Below, piece by piece: positions 23,770 through 32,013 of a DNA stretch of 64,000 bases (within the stretch, counting starts at the first letter, position 1; every line of letters begins with the position of its first letter). The stretch covers positions 6,472,001 through 6,536,000 of the forward strand of contig NZ_JASTLC010000001.1 in NCBI RefSeq assembly GCF_030499575.1, in the 5' to 3' direction. Both the position numbers and the translations under genes were made by a program. Below the pieces are notes generated by a model. The model worked only from the letters and a program-made list of their open reading frames with translations, was not told the origin of the DNA and ran no database searches. The DNA is from Streptomyces sp. DG2A-72. GTDB taxonomy: Bacteria > Actinomycetota > Actinomycetes > Streptomycetales > Streptomycetaceae.

Positions 23770-25107
23770 ATGTCCCGTCCGCTCACCAGACCCTTCCGCC
23801 GAGTGGGCGCACGGCTGCGCACCCGGCGTGGCCTGCGCGGTACGGCCGTTGCCACGTTCGCCACGGTTGCCGCGGCTCTGCTCACCGCGGGTTCCCAGGC
23901 GCCGGGGCCCGTAGGGGCGACTCGGGCGGCGGGGGAGGACGAGGGGATGAGGGTGCCCGGTGGATTCGTGGCGCCGGACGCCCCGCTGCCGGAGGTTCCC
24001 TCGCAGGGCGACGACTCCTACCACGTCGAACTACCGCCGCTGAACGGCGTGTCGGGCGCCGAGAAGCTGTGGGGCGAGAAAGCCGTGACGGCCTCTGAGC
24101 AGCAGGTCGCGGCGGAGGCCGGTCTGCCGGTGAGTGTGCTCGGCGCCTATCGGAAGGCCGCGCAGTCGGTCGGCCGTACGGACCCCGGCTGCGGTCTGCG
24201 CTGGGAACTGCTCGCCGCGATCGGCAAGGTCGAGTCGGGGCACGCGGGCGGCGGCGCCGTCGCGGCGAACGGCGACACCCTCACCCGGATCACCGGACCG
24301 GCCCTCGACGGCAACGGCTTCGCGCTGATCCTCGACAGCGAGGGTGGCGCATGGGACGGGGACGCCGTCTACGACCGGGCCGTGGGGCCGATGCAGTTCC
24401 TGCCGACTACATGGAAGACGTGGGGTGCCGACGGCAACGGCGACGGCACCGCGAACCCCAACAACATCCACGACGCCGCCCTCGCCGCCGGTCACTACCT
24501 GTGCGCGGGCAAGCGGGACTTGGGCACCGCGGCGGGACTCGAGCGGGCGATCCTCAGCTACAACTACTCGCGCGACTACCTCAACCTCGTCCTCGGCTGG
24601 ATGGAGTTCTACCTGCGCGGTGTGCACACTGTGCCCGACGGCGAGGGTGTCGTTCCCAAGAGCCCCGGAGCGGGTGGCACCACGCCGCCCAGGAGGCCCG
24701 TACGCGAAGGCGATGTGGGAGGCGGGGACATCCCCGAGGCCCCGGACACCACCGCGCCCGGCGACAGTGCCACGCCGTCGCCCTCGCCCGCCACGCCCAC
24801 TCGGCCGGCGTCCCCCAAGCCGTCCCTGCCCTCCCCGCCGTTGCCGAGCGCCAGCCCCACGCCGACCACCACTCCGAGCCCGACGGCCGAGCCCACGCCC
24901 AGCGACACCCCGAGCGAGACCCCCGCAGAATCACCCACAGCCTCCGAGCCCGTACCCACGGAGACACCCACGGAGACCGCCACCCCGGATCCCGGGCCGT
25001 CCACCGAAACCCCGGCATCCCCCACACCCACCGGGACGACCCCTGAACCCACCCCGTCCGACACCACCGCCGCCGCTTCCGAGGCATCCGTCACGCCCAC
25101 TGGCTGA
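23770..25107 (+). CDS. Secreted lytic murein transglycosylase (SLT type)
   Basis: This 445-residue exported protein has an N-terminal signal, a lytic transglycosylase domain and a long Pro/Thr/Ser-rich tail of about 140 residues. The catalytic Glu is in LAAIGKVESGHA, and the fold is supported by YDRAVGPMQFLPTTWKTWGA and NIHDAALAAGHYLCAG. Such enzymes cleave peptidoglycan glycan strands to give 1,6-anhydro ends and remodel the wall, which would suit the insertion of wall-spanning components by the neighbouring operon. ATG 23770 is chosen for its AGGAG; an upstream ATG at 23734 lacks one. A 188-bp gap separates it from the sortase-like gene, so it may have its own promoter. Confidence 0.85.
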   Translation: MSRPLTRPFRRVGARLRTRRGLRGTAVATFATVAAALLTAGSQAPGPVGATRAAGEDEGMRVPGGFVAPDAPLPEVPSQGDDSYHVELPPLNGVSGAEKLWGEKAVTASEQQVAAEAGLPVSVLGAYRKAAQSVGRTDPGCGLRWELLAAIGKVESGHAGGGAVAANGDTLTRITGPALDGNGFALILDSEGGAWDGDAVYDRAVGPMQFLPTTWKTWGADGNGDGTANPNNIHDAALAAGHYLCAGKRDLGTAAGLERAILSYNYSRDYLNLVLGWMEFYLRGVHTVPDGEGVVPKSPGAGGTTPPRRPVREGDVGGGDIPEAPDTTAPGDSATPSPSPATPTRPASPKPSLPSPPLPSASPTPTTTPSPTAEPTPSDTPSETPAESPTASEPVPTETPTETATPDPGPSTETPASPTPTGTTPEPTPSDTTAAASEASVTPTG

Positions 25108-25130
25108 CAAGGCACATCCCTGACACACGA

Positions 25131-25186
25131 GGGACCCGGCACAGAGTTCAGCTGACTCATGTGGGTCTGAACCCCGTGCCGGGCCC
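25131..25186 (+). terminator. Long hairpin after the transglycosylase gene
   Basis: GGGACCCGGCAC (25131-25142) pairs with GTGCCGGGCCC (25176-25186), with an inner GTTCAG/CTGAAC stem. It closes the transporter block. Confidence 0.75.
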
Positions 25187-25372
25187 TTACACGCGGTATG
25201 CCGGAGTCCCGCCTGATGTGTTGGGGCGGCGGAACGCCTGGGGGCGGATGCCTCCAAGGGGGGCAAGGAGAGCACCCATACCGCGGTTACAGCCTGCGGC
25301 GACTGCCGCCTCAGCGGGCGTCCGAGGAGCAAGCGACAGCCCAACTCCCGGTGAACCAGGGGTGTCTACGGC

Positions 25373-27004
25373 TCAGATGCCGGCCGCCGCGGAAAGGTCC
25401 CGCTTGATGGCGTCCAGCAGCTCGGCGGCCGTCGCGCGTGCCGCGGGCAGCCCGTCGTGCGCGGCGACCGGCACGACGACCTCCAGGTAGCACTTCAGCT
25501 TCGGCTCCGTGCCGCTGGGGCGTACGACGACCCGGGCGCCGTCGAGCGTGTAGCGCAGGCCGTCCGTGGGCGGCAGCCTGTCCGTGCCCCGCGTCAGGTC
25601 TTCGGCGTCGGTGATGGCCAGTCCCGCCAGCTCGGTCGGCGGCTGCTCGCGCAGGCGCCGCATGGCGTCCGCGATGACCGACAGGTCGTCCACGCGGACG
25701 GAGAGCTGGTCGGTGGCGTGCAGGCCGTGCTCCACGGCGAGGTCGTCGAGGAGGTCGAGAAGTGTGTGTCCCTGCTCCTTCAGCTCGGACGCCAGCTCGG
25801 TGACGAGGAGGGCCGCGGTGATGCCGTCCTTGTCGCGTACGCCGTCGGGGTCGACGCAGTAGCCGAGGGCCTCTTCGTAGCCGTAGCGCAGACCGTCCAC
25901 GCGGGCGATCCACTTGAAGCCGGTGAGCGTCTCCTCGTACGGCAGTCCCGCCTTCTCGGCGATCCGCCCGAGCAGGGACGACGACACGATCGACTCGGCG
26001 AACGTGCCCTGTGCGCCGCGCCGGACGAGGTGGGCGGCGAGGAGGGAGCCGACCTCGTCGCCGCGGAGCATGCGCCAGTCGGCGCCGTCCTTGACGGCCA
26101 CCGCGCACCGGTCGGCGTCGGGGTCGTTCGCGATGATCAGGTCCGGCTCGGTCTCGCGGGCCTTGGTGAAGGCCAGGTCCATCGCGCCGGGCTCTTCCGG
26201 GTTGGGGAAGGCGACGGTCGGGAAGTCCGGGTCGGGCTCGGCCTGCTCGGCGACGAGCACCGGCTCAGGGAAGCCGGCGCGGGCGAACGCGGCCAGCAGG
26301 ACGTCCTTGCCGACGCCGTGCATCGCCGTGTAGACGGTGCGGGCGGTGCGCGGGGTCCCGGCGGTCAGGACGGCGTCCGTGCGGGCGAGGTAGGCGTCGA
26401 GGACGGCGTCGTCGAGCGTTTCCCAGCCGGAGTCGGGGCGGGGGACATCGGCGAGGGCGGCGATCGCGTCGATCTCGGCCGCGATCTCCGCGTCCGCCGG
26501 CGGAACGATCTGCGAGCCGTCGCCGAGGTACACCTTGTAGCCGTTGTCGCGGGGCGGGTTGTGGCTGGCGGTGACCTCCACACCGGCGACCGCGCCCAGG
26601 TGCCGTATGGCGTAGGCGAGGACGGGGGTGGGGAGGGGGCGGGGCAGGACGGCCGCGCGCAGGCCCGCGCCCGTCATCACGGCGGCGGTGTCGCGGGCGA
26701 AGTCGGCGGACTTGTGGCGGGCGTCGTAGCCGACTACGACCAGCCCGCCGGCCTGACCGTTCTTCCTCAGGTACGCGGCGAGACCCGCCGCCGCGCGGAT
26801 GACGACCGAGCGGTTCATGCGCATCGGGCCGGCGCCCAGCTCACCGCGCAGACCGGCCGTACCGAACTGGAGCGTGCCGGCGAAACGCTCGCCCAGCCCT
26901 GTGACGTCCCCGGCCTCGATGAGACCCGCGAGCTCGTCGCGGGTCTCCGCGTCGGGGTCCTCGGCGAGCCACGCCTGGGCCCGGGCGATGAGATCGTCGT
27001 GCAC
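25373..27004 (-). CDS. Phosphomannomutase/phosphoglucomutase family enzyme
   Basis: This 543-residue alpha-D-phosphohexomutase shows FGTAGLRGELGAGPMRMN at the N-terminus, the phosphoserine loop VEVTASHNPPRDNGYKVY, the metal loop NDPDADRCAV, the sugar-binding segment GFKWIARVDGL and the phosphate-binding RPSGTEPKLKCYLE. It interconverts hexose 1- and 6-phosphates and, in the deo context, possibly pentose phosphates. GTG 27004 with GAGAGG upstream is chosen; an upstream extension to 27160 is low-complexity repeat sequence. It precedes no close downstream gene and lies downstream of the nucleoside phosphorylase, consistent with a role after phosphorolysis. The family assignment is firm; the exact sugar is not. 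Confidence 0.9.
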   Translation of the reverse strand: MHDDLIARAQAWLAEDPDAETRDELAGLIEAGDVTGLGERFAGTLQFGTAGLRGELGAGPMRMNRSVVIRAAAGLAAYLRKNGQAGGLVVVGYDARHKSADFARDTAAVMTGAGLRAAVLPRPLPTPVLAYAIRHLGAVAGVEVTASHNPPRDNGYKVYLGDGSQIVPPADAEIAAEIDAIAALADVPRPDSGWETLDDAVLDAYLARTDAVLTAGTPRTARTVYTAMHGVGKDVLLAAFARAGFPEPVLVAEQAEPDPDFPTVAFPNPEEPGAMDLAFTKARETEPDLIIANDPDADRCAVAVKDGADWRMLRGDEVGSLLAAHLVRRGAQGTFAESIVSSSLLGRIAEKAGLPYEETLTGFKWIARVDGLRYGYEEALGYCVDPDGVRDKDGITAALLVTELASELKEQGHTLLDLLDDLAVEHGLHATDQLSVRVDDLSVIADAMRRLREQPPTELAGLAITDAEDLTRGTDRLPPTDGLRYTLDGARVVVRPSGTEPKLKCYLEVVVPVAAHDGLPAARATAAELLDAIKRDLSAAAGI

Positions 27005-27050
27005 GTCGGGTACCTCTCGTTGTGTCCGTACGGTGTCGGGTGCGGGCCGG

Positions 27051-27180
27051 GTTTTCGCCCCCGCCGCCCCGACCCGTCCCATCCTGAAGGGGCTCCGCCC
27101 GGGGGGCTCTGCCCCCCTGGACCCCCGCTCCTCGAACTCCCCCAGAGGGGGGACCCCCAAGGGGCTGGTTCTTAGGGGCG
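27051..27180. repeat. GC-rich Streptomyces repeat (short form of the 41-kb array)
   Basis: It starts with CGCCCCCGCCGCCCC, then CCCGTCCCATCC and AGGGGCTCCGCCC, the same order as at 41343-41390 before the long array. Several C/G palindromes (GGGGGGCTCTGCCCCCC) follow. No gene is apparent. Confidence 0.7.
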
Positions 27181-27198
27181 GCGGGGGCGAGAAACGCC

Positions 27199-28029
27199 CT
27201 ACAGCCGGCCCAGCACCTGCGCCAGCAGCGACCCCATCTGCGTCGCGCTGTCCCTTCCCGCCTGCAGAACCTCCTCGTGGTTCAGCGGCTCCCCCGTCAT
27301 ACCCGCCGCGAGGTTCGTCACCAGCGAGATGCCCAGGACCTCGGCGCCCGCCTCACGCGCGGCGATGGCCTCCAGCACGGTGGACATGCCGACCAGGTCC
27401 GCGCCGATGACGCGGGCCATGCGGATCTCCGCCGGGGTCTCGTAGTGCGGGCCGGGGAACTGGGCGTAGACGCCCTCTTCCAGCGTGGGGTCGATCTCCT
27501 TGCACAGCGCGCGCAGGCGCGGCGAGTACAGGTCGGTGAGGTCGACGAAGTTGGCGCCGACGATCGGGGAGGTCGCGGTGAGGTTGATGTGGTCGCTGAT
27601 GAGGACCGGCTGCCCGGGGCGCATGCCCTCGCGCAGACCGCCGCAGCCGTTGGTGAGGACGACCGTCTTGCCGCCGGCCGCCACCGCCGTACGGACGCCG
27701 TGCGCGACGGCGGCCACGCCGCGGCCCTCGTAGTAGTGCGTACGCCCAAGGAAGACCAGCGTCCGCTTGTGCCCGATCTTGTACGAGCGGACCTTGCCGC
27801 CGTGGCCTTCCACCGCCGGTGGCGGGAAACCGGGCAGCTCGGTGACCTGGAACTCGGCGTCGGGTACGCCGAGGGCATCCACGGCCGGTGCCCAGCCGGA
27901 GCCCATCACAAGGGCGACGTCGTGGGTCTCGGCGCCGGTGAGTTCGCGCAGGCGCGCGGCGGCGGCGTCGGCGGCGGCGTAGGGGTCGCCCTGGATGTCG
28001 TCCGGAAGAAGAGATGCGTTCACGCGCAT
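27199..28029 (-). CDS. Purine nucleoside phosphorylase
   Basis: This 276-residue enzyme of the trimeric PNP/MTAP family cleaves purine (deoxy)ribonucleosides with phosphate to base and (deoxy)ribose 1-phosphate. Visible elements are [17 protein letters not shown] (phosphate loop), [42 protein letters not shown] and [15 protein letters not shown]. The start is ATG 28029 or GTG 28023; neither has a clear ribosome binding site. It lies 195 bp upstream of the phosphohexomutase gene in the same direction, and deoC further left on the same strand would take the pathway to central metabolism. Confidence 0.92.
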   Translation of the reverse strand: MRVNASLLPDDIQGDPYAAADAAAARLRELTGAETHDVALVMGSGWAPAVDALGVPDAEFQVTELPGFPPPAVEGHGGKVRSYKIGHKRTLVFLGRTHYYEGRGVAAVAHGVRTAVAAGGKTVVLTNGCGGLREGMRPGQPVLISDHINLTATSPIVGANFVDLTDLYSPRLRALCKEIDPTLEEGVYAQFPGPHYETPAEIRMARVIGADLVGMSTVLEAIAAREAGAEVLGISLVTNLAAGMTGEPLNHEEVLQAGRDSATQMGSLLAQVLGRL

Positions 28030-28126
28030 GAGGGTAGCCGGTCCGGGCCTACGCGCGTAGATGACAGAGCTCACGGGATGGCGATCGTTGTCTTGTTGTT
28101 TCCGACGAAGCCGGCCGGCCGGGTGC

Positions 28127-28564
28127 TCAGCAGGGCCGCTTGCGCAGCTCCATCACGTAGTCGTGCGGCGCCCCGGCCGACTCGGCGGCGTCGGCGATCT
28201 CGCCCAGGTAGCGGGCCGACGGCAGGCCGCCCTCGTAGCCGTTCAGGACGTACACCCAGGCCGGCTCCTCGCCGTCCAGCGTGACCACGCGCACGCGGGC
28301 CCGGCGGTAGATGCCGAGGCCGACGCCCACCCAGCGGTCCAGGGACTCCTCGTCCATCGGCGCGATCTCGTACAGCGCCACGAAGACCTGCTCCATCGGG
28401 TCCTCGACGATGGTCGCGAGCGCGCCTTCCCAGCCCATCTGCTCGCCGCCGAAGGTCAGCCGCCACCCGTTCAGCCAGCCGGTGGCGCGCATCGGCGAGT
28501 ACGGTGCGCGGCGGGTCATCAACCGCGCGTCGAGATTGCCCGCGTAGGCGGCGTAGAGCGACAT
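28127..28564 (-). CDS. Gamma-glutamylcyclotransferase-like protein
   Basis: This 145-residue protein has the AIG2/GGCT fold: the N-terminal [13 protein letters not shown] glycine-turn motif, [24 protein letters not shown] with the acidic catalytic-type Glu, and [18 protein letters not shown]. Members release pyroglutamate from gamma-glutamyl peptides, but many bacterial homologues are uncharacterised. ATG 28564 is the family start. It lies downstream of a divergent promoter shared with the flavoprotein gene and about 100 bp upstream of the phosphorylase on the same strand. Confidence 0.8.
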   Translation of the reverse strand: MSLYAAYAGNLDARLMTRRAPYSPMRATGWLNGWRLTFGGEQMGWEGALATIVEDPMEQVFVALYEIAPMDEESLDRWVGVGLGIYRRARVRVVTLDGEEPAWVYVLNGYEGGLPSARYLGEIADAAESAGAPHDYVMELRKRPC

Positions 28565-28660
28565 GGGTCGAGCGTACGGCAGCCGAATCGGCCGTCCCTC
28601 CCGTAACAGTGGTATCTCGGGCGGCCCCCAGGGCAGGACCACCCTGAAGCGTGCGGGACA

Positions 28661-30109
28661 ATGGAGTACGTGACTCGGATCGTGATCATCGGTGGCGGAC
28701 CCGGCGGATATGAAGCGGCGCTGGTGGCCGCGCAGCTCGGCGCGGAGGTGACCGTCGTCGACTGCGACGGTCTGGGCGGGGCGTCGGTGCTCACCGACTG
28801 CGTGCCGTCGAAGACCCTGATCGCCACGGCCGAGGTGATGACCACCTTCGACTCCTCGTACGAAGAGCTGGGCATCATCGTCGCCGACGACACCCCGCAC
28901 ATCGACACGCCCGCACGGGTCGTCGGTGTCGACCTCGGCAAGGTCAACCGGCGTGTCAAGCGCCTCGCACTCGCCCAGTCGCACGACATCGCCGCGTCCG
29001 TGACCCGGGCCGGCGCGCGCGTCCTGCGCGGGCGCGGACGGCTGGAGGGCATGCAGGCCCTCGACGGTTCGCGCAAGGTCGTCGTACGGGCCGCCGACGG
29101 GACCGAGGAGAGGCTCACCGCCGACGCCGTCCTCATCGCCACCGGCGGTCACCCGCGCGAGCTGCCCGACGCCCAGCCCGACGGCGAGCGCATCCTCAAC
29201 TGGACCCAGGTCTACGACCTCGACGAGCTGCCCGAGGAGCTCATCGTGGTCGGTTCCGGCGTCACCGGCGCCGAGTTCGCCGGCGCCTACCAGGCCCTCG
29301 GCTCCAAGGTCACCCTCGTCTCCTCCCGCGACCGCGTGCTGCCGGGTGAGGACCCGGACGCCGCCGTCGTCCTCGAGGACGTCTTCCGCCGCCGCGGCAT
29401 GAACGTCATGGCCCGCTCCCGCGCCGCATCCGCCAAGCGCGTCGGGGACCGGGTGGAGGTGACGCTCTCCGACGGCCGGGTGATCACCGGGTCGCACTGT
29501 CTGATGGCCGTCGGCGCCATTCCGAACTCCGCGGGCATGGGCCTGGAGGAGGCGGGCGTGAAGGTCAAGGAGTCCGGTCACATCTGGACCGACAGGGTCT
29601 CCCGTACGACCGCCCCGGGCGTGTACGCCGCCGGTGACGTGACCGGCGTCTTCGCCCTCGCCTCCGTCGCCGCCATGCAGGGCCGCATCGCCATGTACCA
29701 CTTCCTCGGCGACGCGGTGGCCCCGCTGAATCTGAAGACGGTCTCGTCCAACGTCTTCACCGACCCCGAGATCGCCACCGTCGGCTACTCCCAGTCCGAC
29801 GTCGACGGCGGCAAGATCGACGCCGTCGCCGTCAAGCTGCCGCTGCTGCGCAACCCGCGCGCCAAGATGCAGGGCATCCGCGACGGCTTCGTCAAGATCT
29901 TCTGCCGCCCGGGCACCGGCATCGTGGTCGGCGGTGTGGTCGTCGCGCCGCGCGCCTCGGAACTGATCCATCCCATCTCGATCGCCGTCGACAACAATCT
30001 GACGGTCGAACAGATCGCGAACGCGTTCACCGTGTACCCCTCCCTTTCGGGGTCGATCGCCGAGGTGGCCCGCCAGCTCCACACCCGCAAGACGAACGGC
30101 GATGCCTGA
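28661..30109 (+). CDS. LpdA-like NAD(P)H-quinone dehydrogenase
   Basis: This 482-residue flavoprotein has the disulfide-oxidoreductase fold: FAD motif RIVIIGGGPGGYEAALVA, NAD motif ELIVVGSGVTGAEFAGAY, GVYAAGDVTGVFALASVA and a C-terminal dimer domain. In true lipoamide dehydrogenases the redox pair is a C-x4-C before IPSK. Here the segment reads GGASVLTDCVPSK, so only one of the two cysteines remains, and the terminal HxxxxE His-Glu pair is not conserved. Mycobacterium tuberculosis LpdA (Rv3303c) is similarly modified and acts as an NAD(P)H:quinone reductase, so that function is likely. ATG 28661 is used; GTG 28670 is an alternative. Confidence 0.88.
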   Translation: MEYVTRIVIIGGGPGGYEAALVAAQLGAEVTVVDCDGLGGASVLTDCVPSKTLIATAEVMTTFDSSYEELGIIVADDTPHIDTPARVVGVDLGKVNRRVKRLALAQSHDIAASVTRAGARVLRGRGRLEGMQALDGSRKVVVRAADGTEERLTADAVLIATGGHPRELPDAQPDGERILNWTQVYDLDELPEELIVVGSGVTGAEFAGAYQALGSKVTLVSSRDRVLPGEDPDAAVVLEDVFRRRGMNVMARSRAASAKRVGDRVEVTLSDGRVITGSHCLMAVGAIPNSAGMGLEEAGVKVKESGHIWTDRVSRTTAPGVYAAGDVTGVFALASVAAMQGRIAMYHFLGDAVAPLNLKTVSSNVFTDPEIATVGYSQSDVDGGKIDAVAVKLPLLRNPRAKMQGIRDGFVKIFCRPGTGIVVGGVVVAPRASELIHPISIAVDNNLTVEQIANAFTVYPSLSGSIAEVARQLHTRKTNGDA

Positions 30110-30121
30110 CGGCTTGAACCG

Positions 30122-30144
30122 ACTCCCCGCTGGTCACGGGGAGT
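30122..30144 (+). terminator. Hairpin after the flavoprotein gene
   Basis: ACTCCCCG and CGGGGAGT pair around a 7-base loop, 12 bp after the stop codon. Confidence 0.65.
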
Positions 30145-30275
30145 TGTCGAGCATTCGTACGGCATAGTCGGAGGGACTAGGCCCTATACCACTTCCCGCG
30201 TTCCTGTGCGAACAACTTCTGTTATTCGGCGCAAACTGCTGAAAGCAGACGGTCGTTGGGGTTACTGTCAGTTTC

Positions 30276-31229
30276 GTGTTCGCTGCAGAACGTCGCCAAT
30301 TGATCCTCGAAATGGTGCGAGCGAACGGGGCCGTGTCGCTCCGTGAGCTCGCCCGCGTCGTCCAGACCTCCGAAGTGACCGTACGGCGGGACGTGCGCGC
30401 ACTGGAGGCAGAAGGACTCCTCGACCGCCGGCATGGCGGTGCGGTATTGCCGGGCGGGTTCACGCGAGAGTCCGGCTTTCCGCAGAAATCACATCTCGCG
30501 ACCGCCGAGAAGACGGCCATCGCCGATCTCGCCGCGAACCTCGTCGAAGAGGGCGAGGCCATCGTGGTCGGGGCGGGTACCACCACACAGGAGCTGGCCC
30601 GCCGGCTCGCCCGGGTCCCCGGACTCACCGTCGTCACCAACTCCCTCCTGGTGGCCCAGGCGTTGGCCCACGCCAACCGGGTGGAGGTCGTGATGACCGG
30701 CGGCACCCTGCGTGGCTCCAACTACGCGTTGGTGGGCAGCGGCGCCGAGCAGTCCTTGCAGGGGCTGCGGGTGTCGCGGGCGTTCCTCTCCGGGAGCGGG
30801 CTCACCGCGGAGCGCGGGCTGTCCACGTCCAACATGCTGTCGGCGTCCGTGGACCGGGCGCTGGTGCAGGCGGCGGCGGAGGTCGTCGTGCTCGCCGATC
30901 ACACGAAGCTCGGTACGGACACGATGTTCCAGACCGTGCCTACGGATGTGATCACCCGGCTGGTGACGGACGAGCCGCCCGCGCATGACGACCGTGCGGC
31001 CACGGAGTTGCAGGCGCTTGCCGACCAGGGCGTGCAGATCGCTGTGGCGGGGGCGTCGGGAAACGCGGGGGGCGGTGATCCGGTCCCGGCGCGTCAACAG
31101 CGCCGGGACGTGCCGTTGCCTGGGCCGCGTCGGGGGGTTCCTGCGGGGCAGGGGTTGCGGACGGCGGTGCTCGGTGAGACTTCGGCGGGCTCTGAGCGGG
31201 CGCGGGTTGCGGATATGCGGCGGCGTTAG
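30276..31229 (+). CDS. DeoR/GlpR family transcriptional regulator
   Basis: This 317-residue regulator has an N-terminal DeoR winged helix (ERRQLILEMVRANGAVSLRE, QTSEVTVRRDVRALEAEGLL, RRHGGAVLPGG) and a sugar-phosphate-binding C-terminal domain (VVGAGTTTQELARRL, LTVVTNSLLVAQAL, VVMTGGTLRGSNYALVG, VVVLADHTKLG). About 60 residues at the C-terminus are low-complexity and beyond the usual family length of 250-260. GTG 30276 has no Shine-Dalgarno sequence, so the mRNA may be leaderless. The effector is probably a phosphorylated sugar. The nearby deoC, phosphorylase and mutase genes are natural candidates for its targets, but no operator was identified. Confidence 0.88.
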   Translation: MFAAERRQLILEMVRANGAVSLRELARVVQTSEVTVRRDVRALEAEGLLDRRHGGAVLPGGFTRESGFPQKSHLATAEKTAIADLAANLVEEGEAIVVGAGTTTQELARRLARVPGLTVVTNSLLVAQALAHANRVEVVMTGGTLRGSNYALVGSGAEQSLQGLRVSRAFLSGSGLTAERGLSTSNMLSASVDRALVQAAAEVVVLADHTKLGTDTMFQTVPTDVITRLVTDEPPAHDDRAATELQALADQGVQIAVAGASGNAGGGDPVPARQQRRDVPLPGPRRGVPAGQGLRTAVLGETSAGSERARVADMRRR

Positions 31230-31285
31230 GGGCGCCTGTTCGCGGCAGGGCTTGCGGTTGTTGCGCGGCTGCGGGTGCGTGGGGG

Positions 31286-31313
31286 TTGTTCGCGCAGTTC
31301 CCCGCGCGCCTTA
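31286..31313 (+). repeat. Dispersed intergenic repeat, copy 3 (degenerate)
   Basis: TTGTTCGCGCAG plus TTCCCCGCGCGCCTTA lies between convergent regulator genes and touches the stop codon of the TetR gene. Confidence 0.75.
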
Positions 31314-31895
31314 GGCCAATCCCCGCAACGTCAGTTTCAGCAATCGGTCGGCCAAGTCCGGGTCCGTCGGTGTCTCTTCCGCTGCCAGCGCGATCGCGTG
31401 AGTCAGCTGGAGGAGGTCGCCGATGGCCACGTCGTCACGCACCGCGCCCGCCTCCTGGGCCCGAGTCAGCAAGGCCTGCCCTGCCTTCCGCATCGGGTCG
31501 CTGCACCGGGCCAGAGCCGAGGTGTGGTCGTGGGAGACGGACATCAACGCCTTTGCCAGGCCTCGGTACTCGCTGGCGTGGGTGACGATCTCGCGTAGCC
31601 AGGTGACCAGAGCCGTACACGGATCCGGGGCGCCCAGCAGCTCGCGGGCCTGCGCGAGCAGGTCGCTCACGCCGTCCTCGAAGACCGCGCTCAGCAGGGC
31701 GTGGCGGTTGGGGAAGTGGCGGTAGAGGGTGCCGATGCCTACGCCGGCGCGGCGGGCGACGTCTTCCAGGGAGGTGTCGGTGCCGTGGGCGGCGAAGGCG
31801 GAGCGGGCCTCGGTGAGCAGGCGGTCGTAGTTGCGGCGGGCGTCGGCGCGCATGGGGCGCTGCGGGGTCGTCTCCTGTGAGGTCGCGGCCGCCAT
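31311..31895 (-). CDS. TetR/AcrR family transcriptional regulator
   Basis: This 194-residue repressor has the classic N-terminal HTH: ARRNYDRLLTEARSAFAAHG, then SLEDVARRAGVGIGTLYRHFPN. The C-terminal ligand domain resembles the SACE_7040/TetR_C33-type group (WLREIVTHASEYRGLAKALM, DLLQLTHAIALAAEE). It is transcribed in the same direction as accA2, whose stop codon lies 118 bp upstream, and converges on the DeoR gene. It might control a fatty-acid-related or exporter gene elsewhere; there is no divergent partner to indicate a target. Confidence 0.85.
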   Translation of the reverse strand: MAAATSQETTPQRPMRADARRNYDRLLTEARSAFAAHGTDTSLEDVARRAGVGIGTLYRHFPNRHALLSAVFEDGVSDLLAQARELLGAPDPCTALVTWLREIVTHASEYRGLAKALMSVSHDHTSALARCSDPMRKAGQALLTRAQEAGAVRDDVAIGDLLQLTHAIALAAEETPTDPDLADRLLKLTLRGLA

Positions 31896-32013
31896 GGCTT
31901 ACACCTGTCCTCTCGTCCGCCCGGGTGTCTCTCCAGAATGCCATCGGGACATGAGCGCGCCCGGCGGGGCGACCGCTGTGGTCTCCGCCGGGCGCTTCAG
32001 GATGTCGTACGAC

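Noticed and set aside
28565..30082. A long minus-strand open frame antisense to the flavoprotein gene, joined to the cyclotransferase frame
   Set aside because: The FAD and NAD motifs are on the plus strand, and only the last 145 codons match a protein family.
28661..30109. Dihydrolipoamide dehydrogenase (E3) of a 2-oxoacid complex
   Set aside because: One Cys of the redox pair is missing and no E1/E2 genes are nearby.
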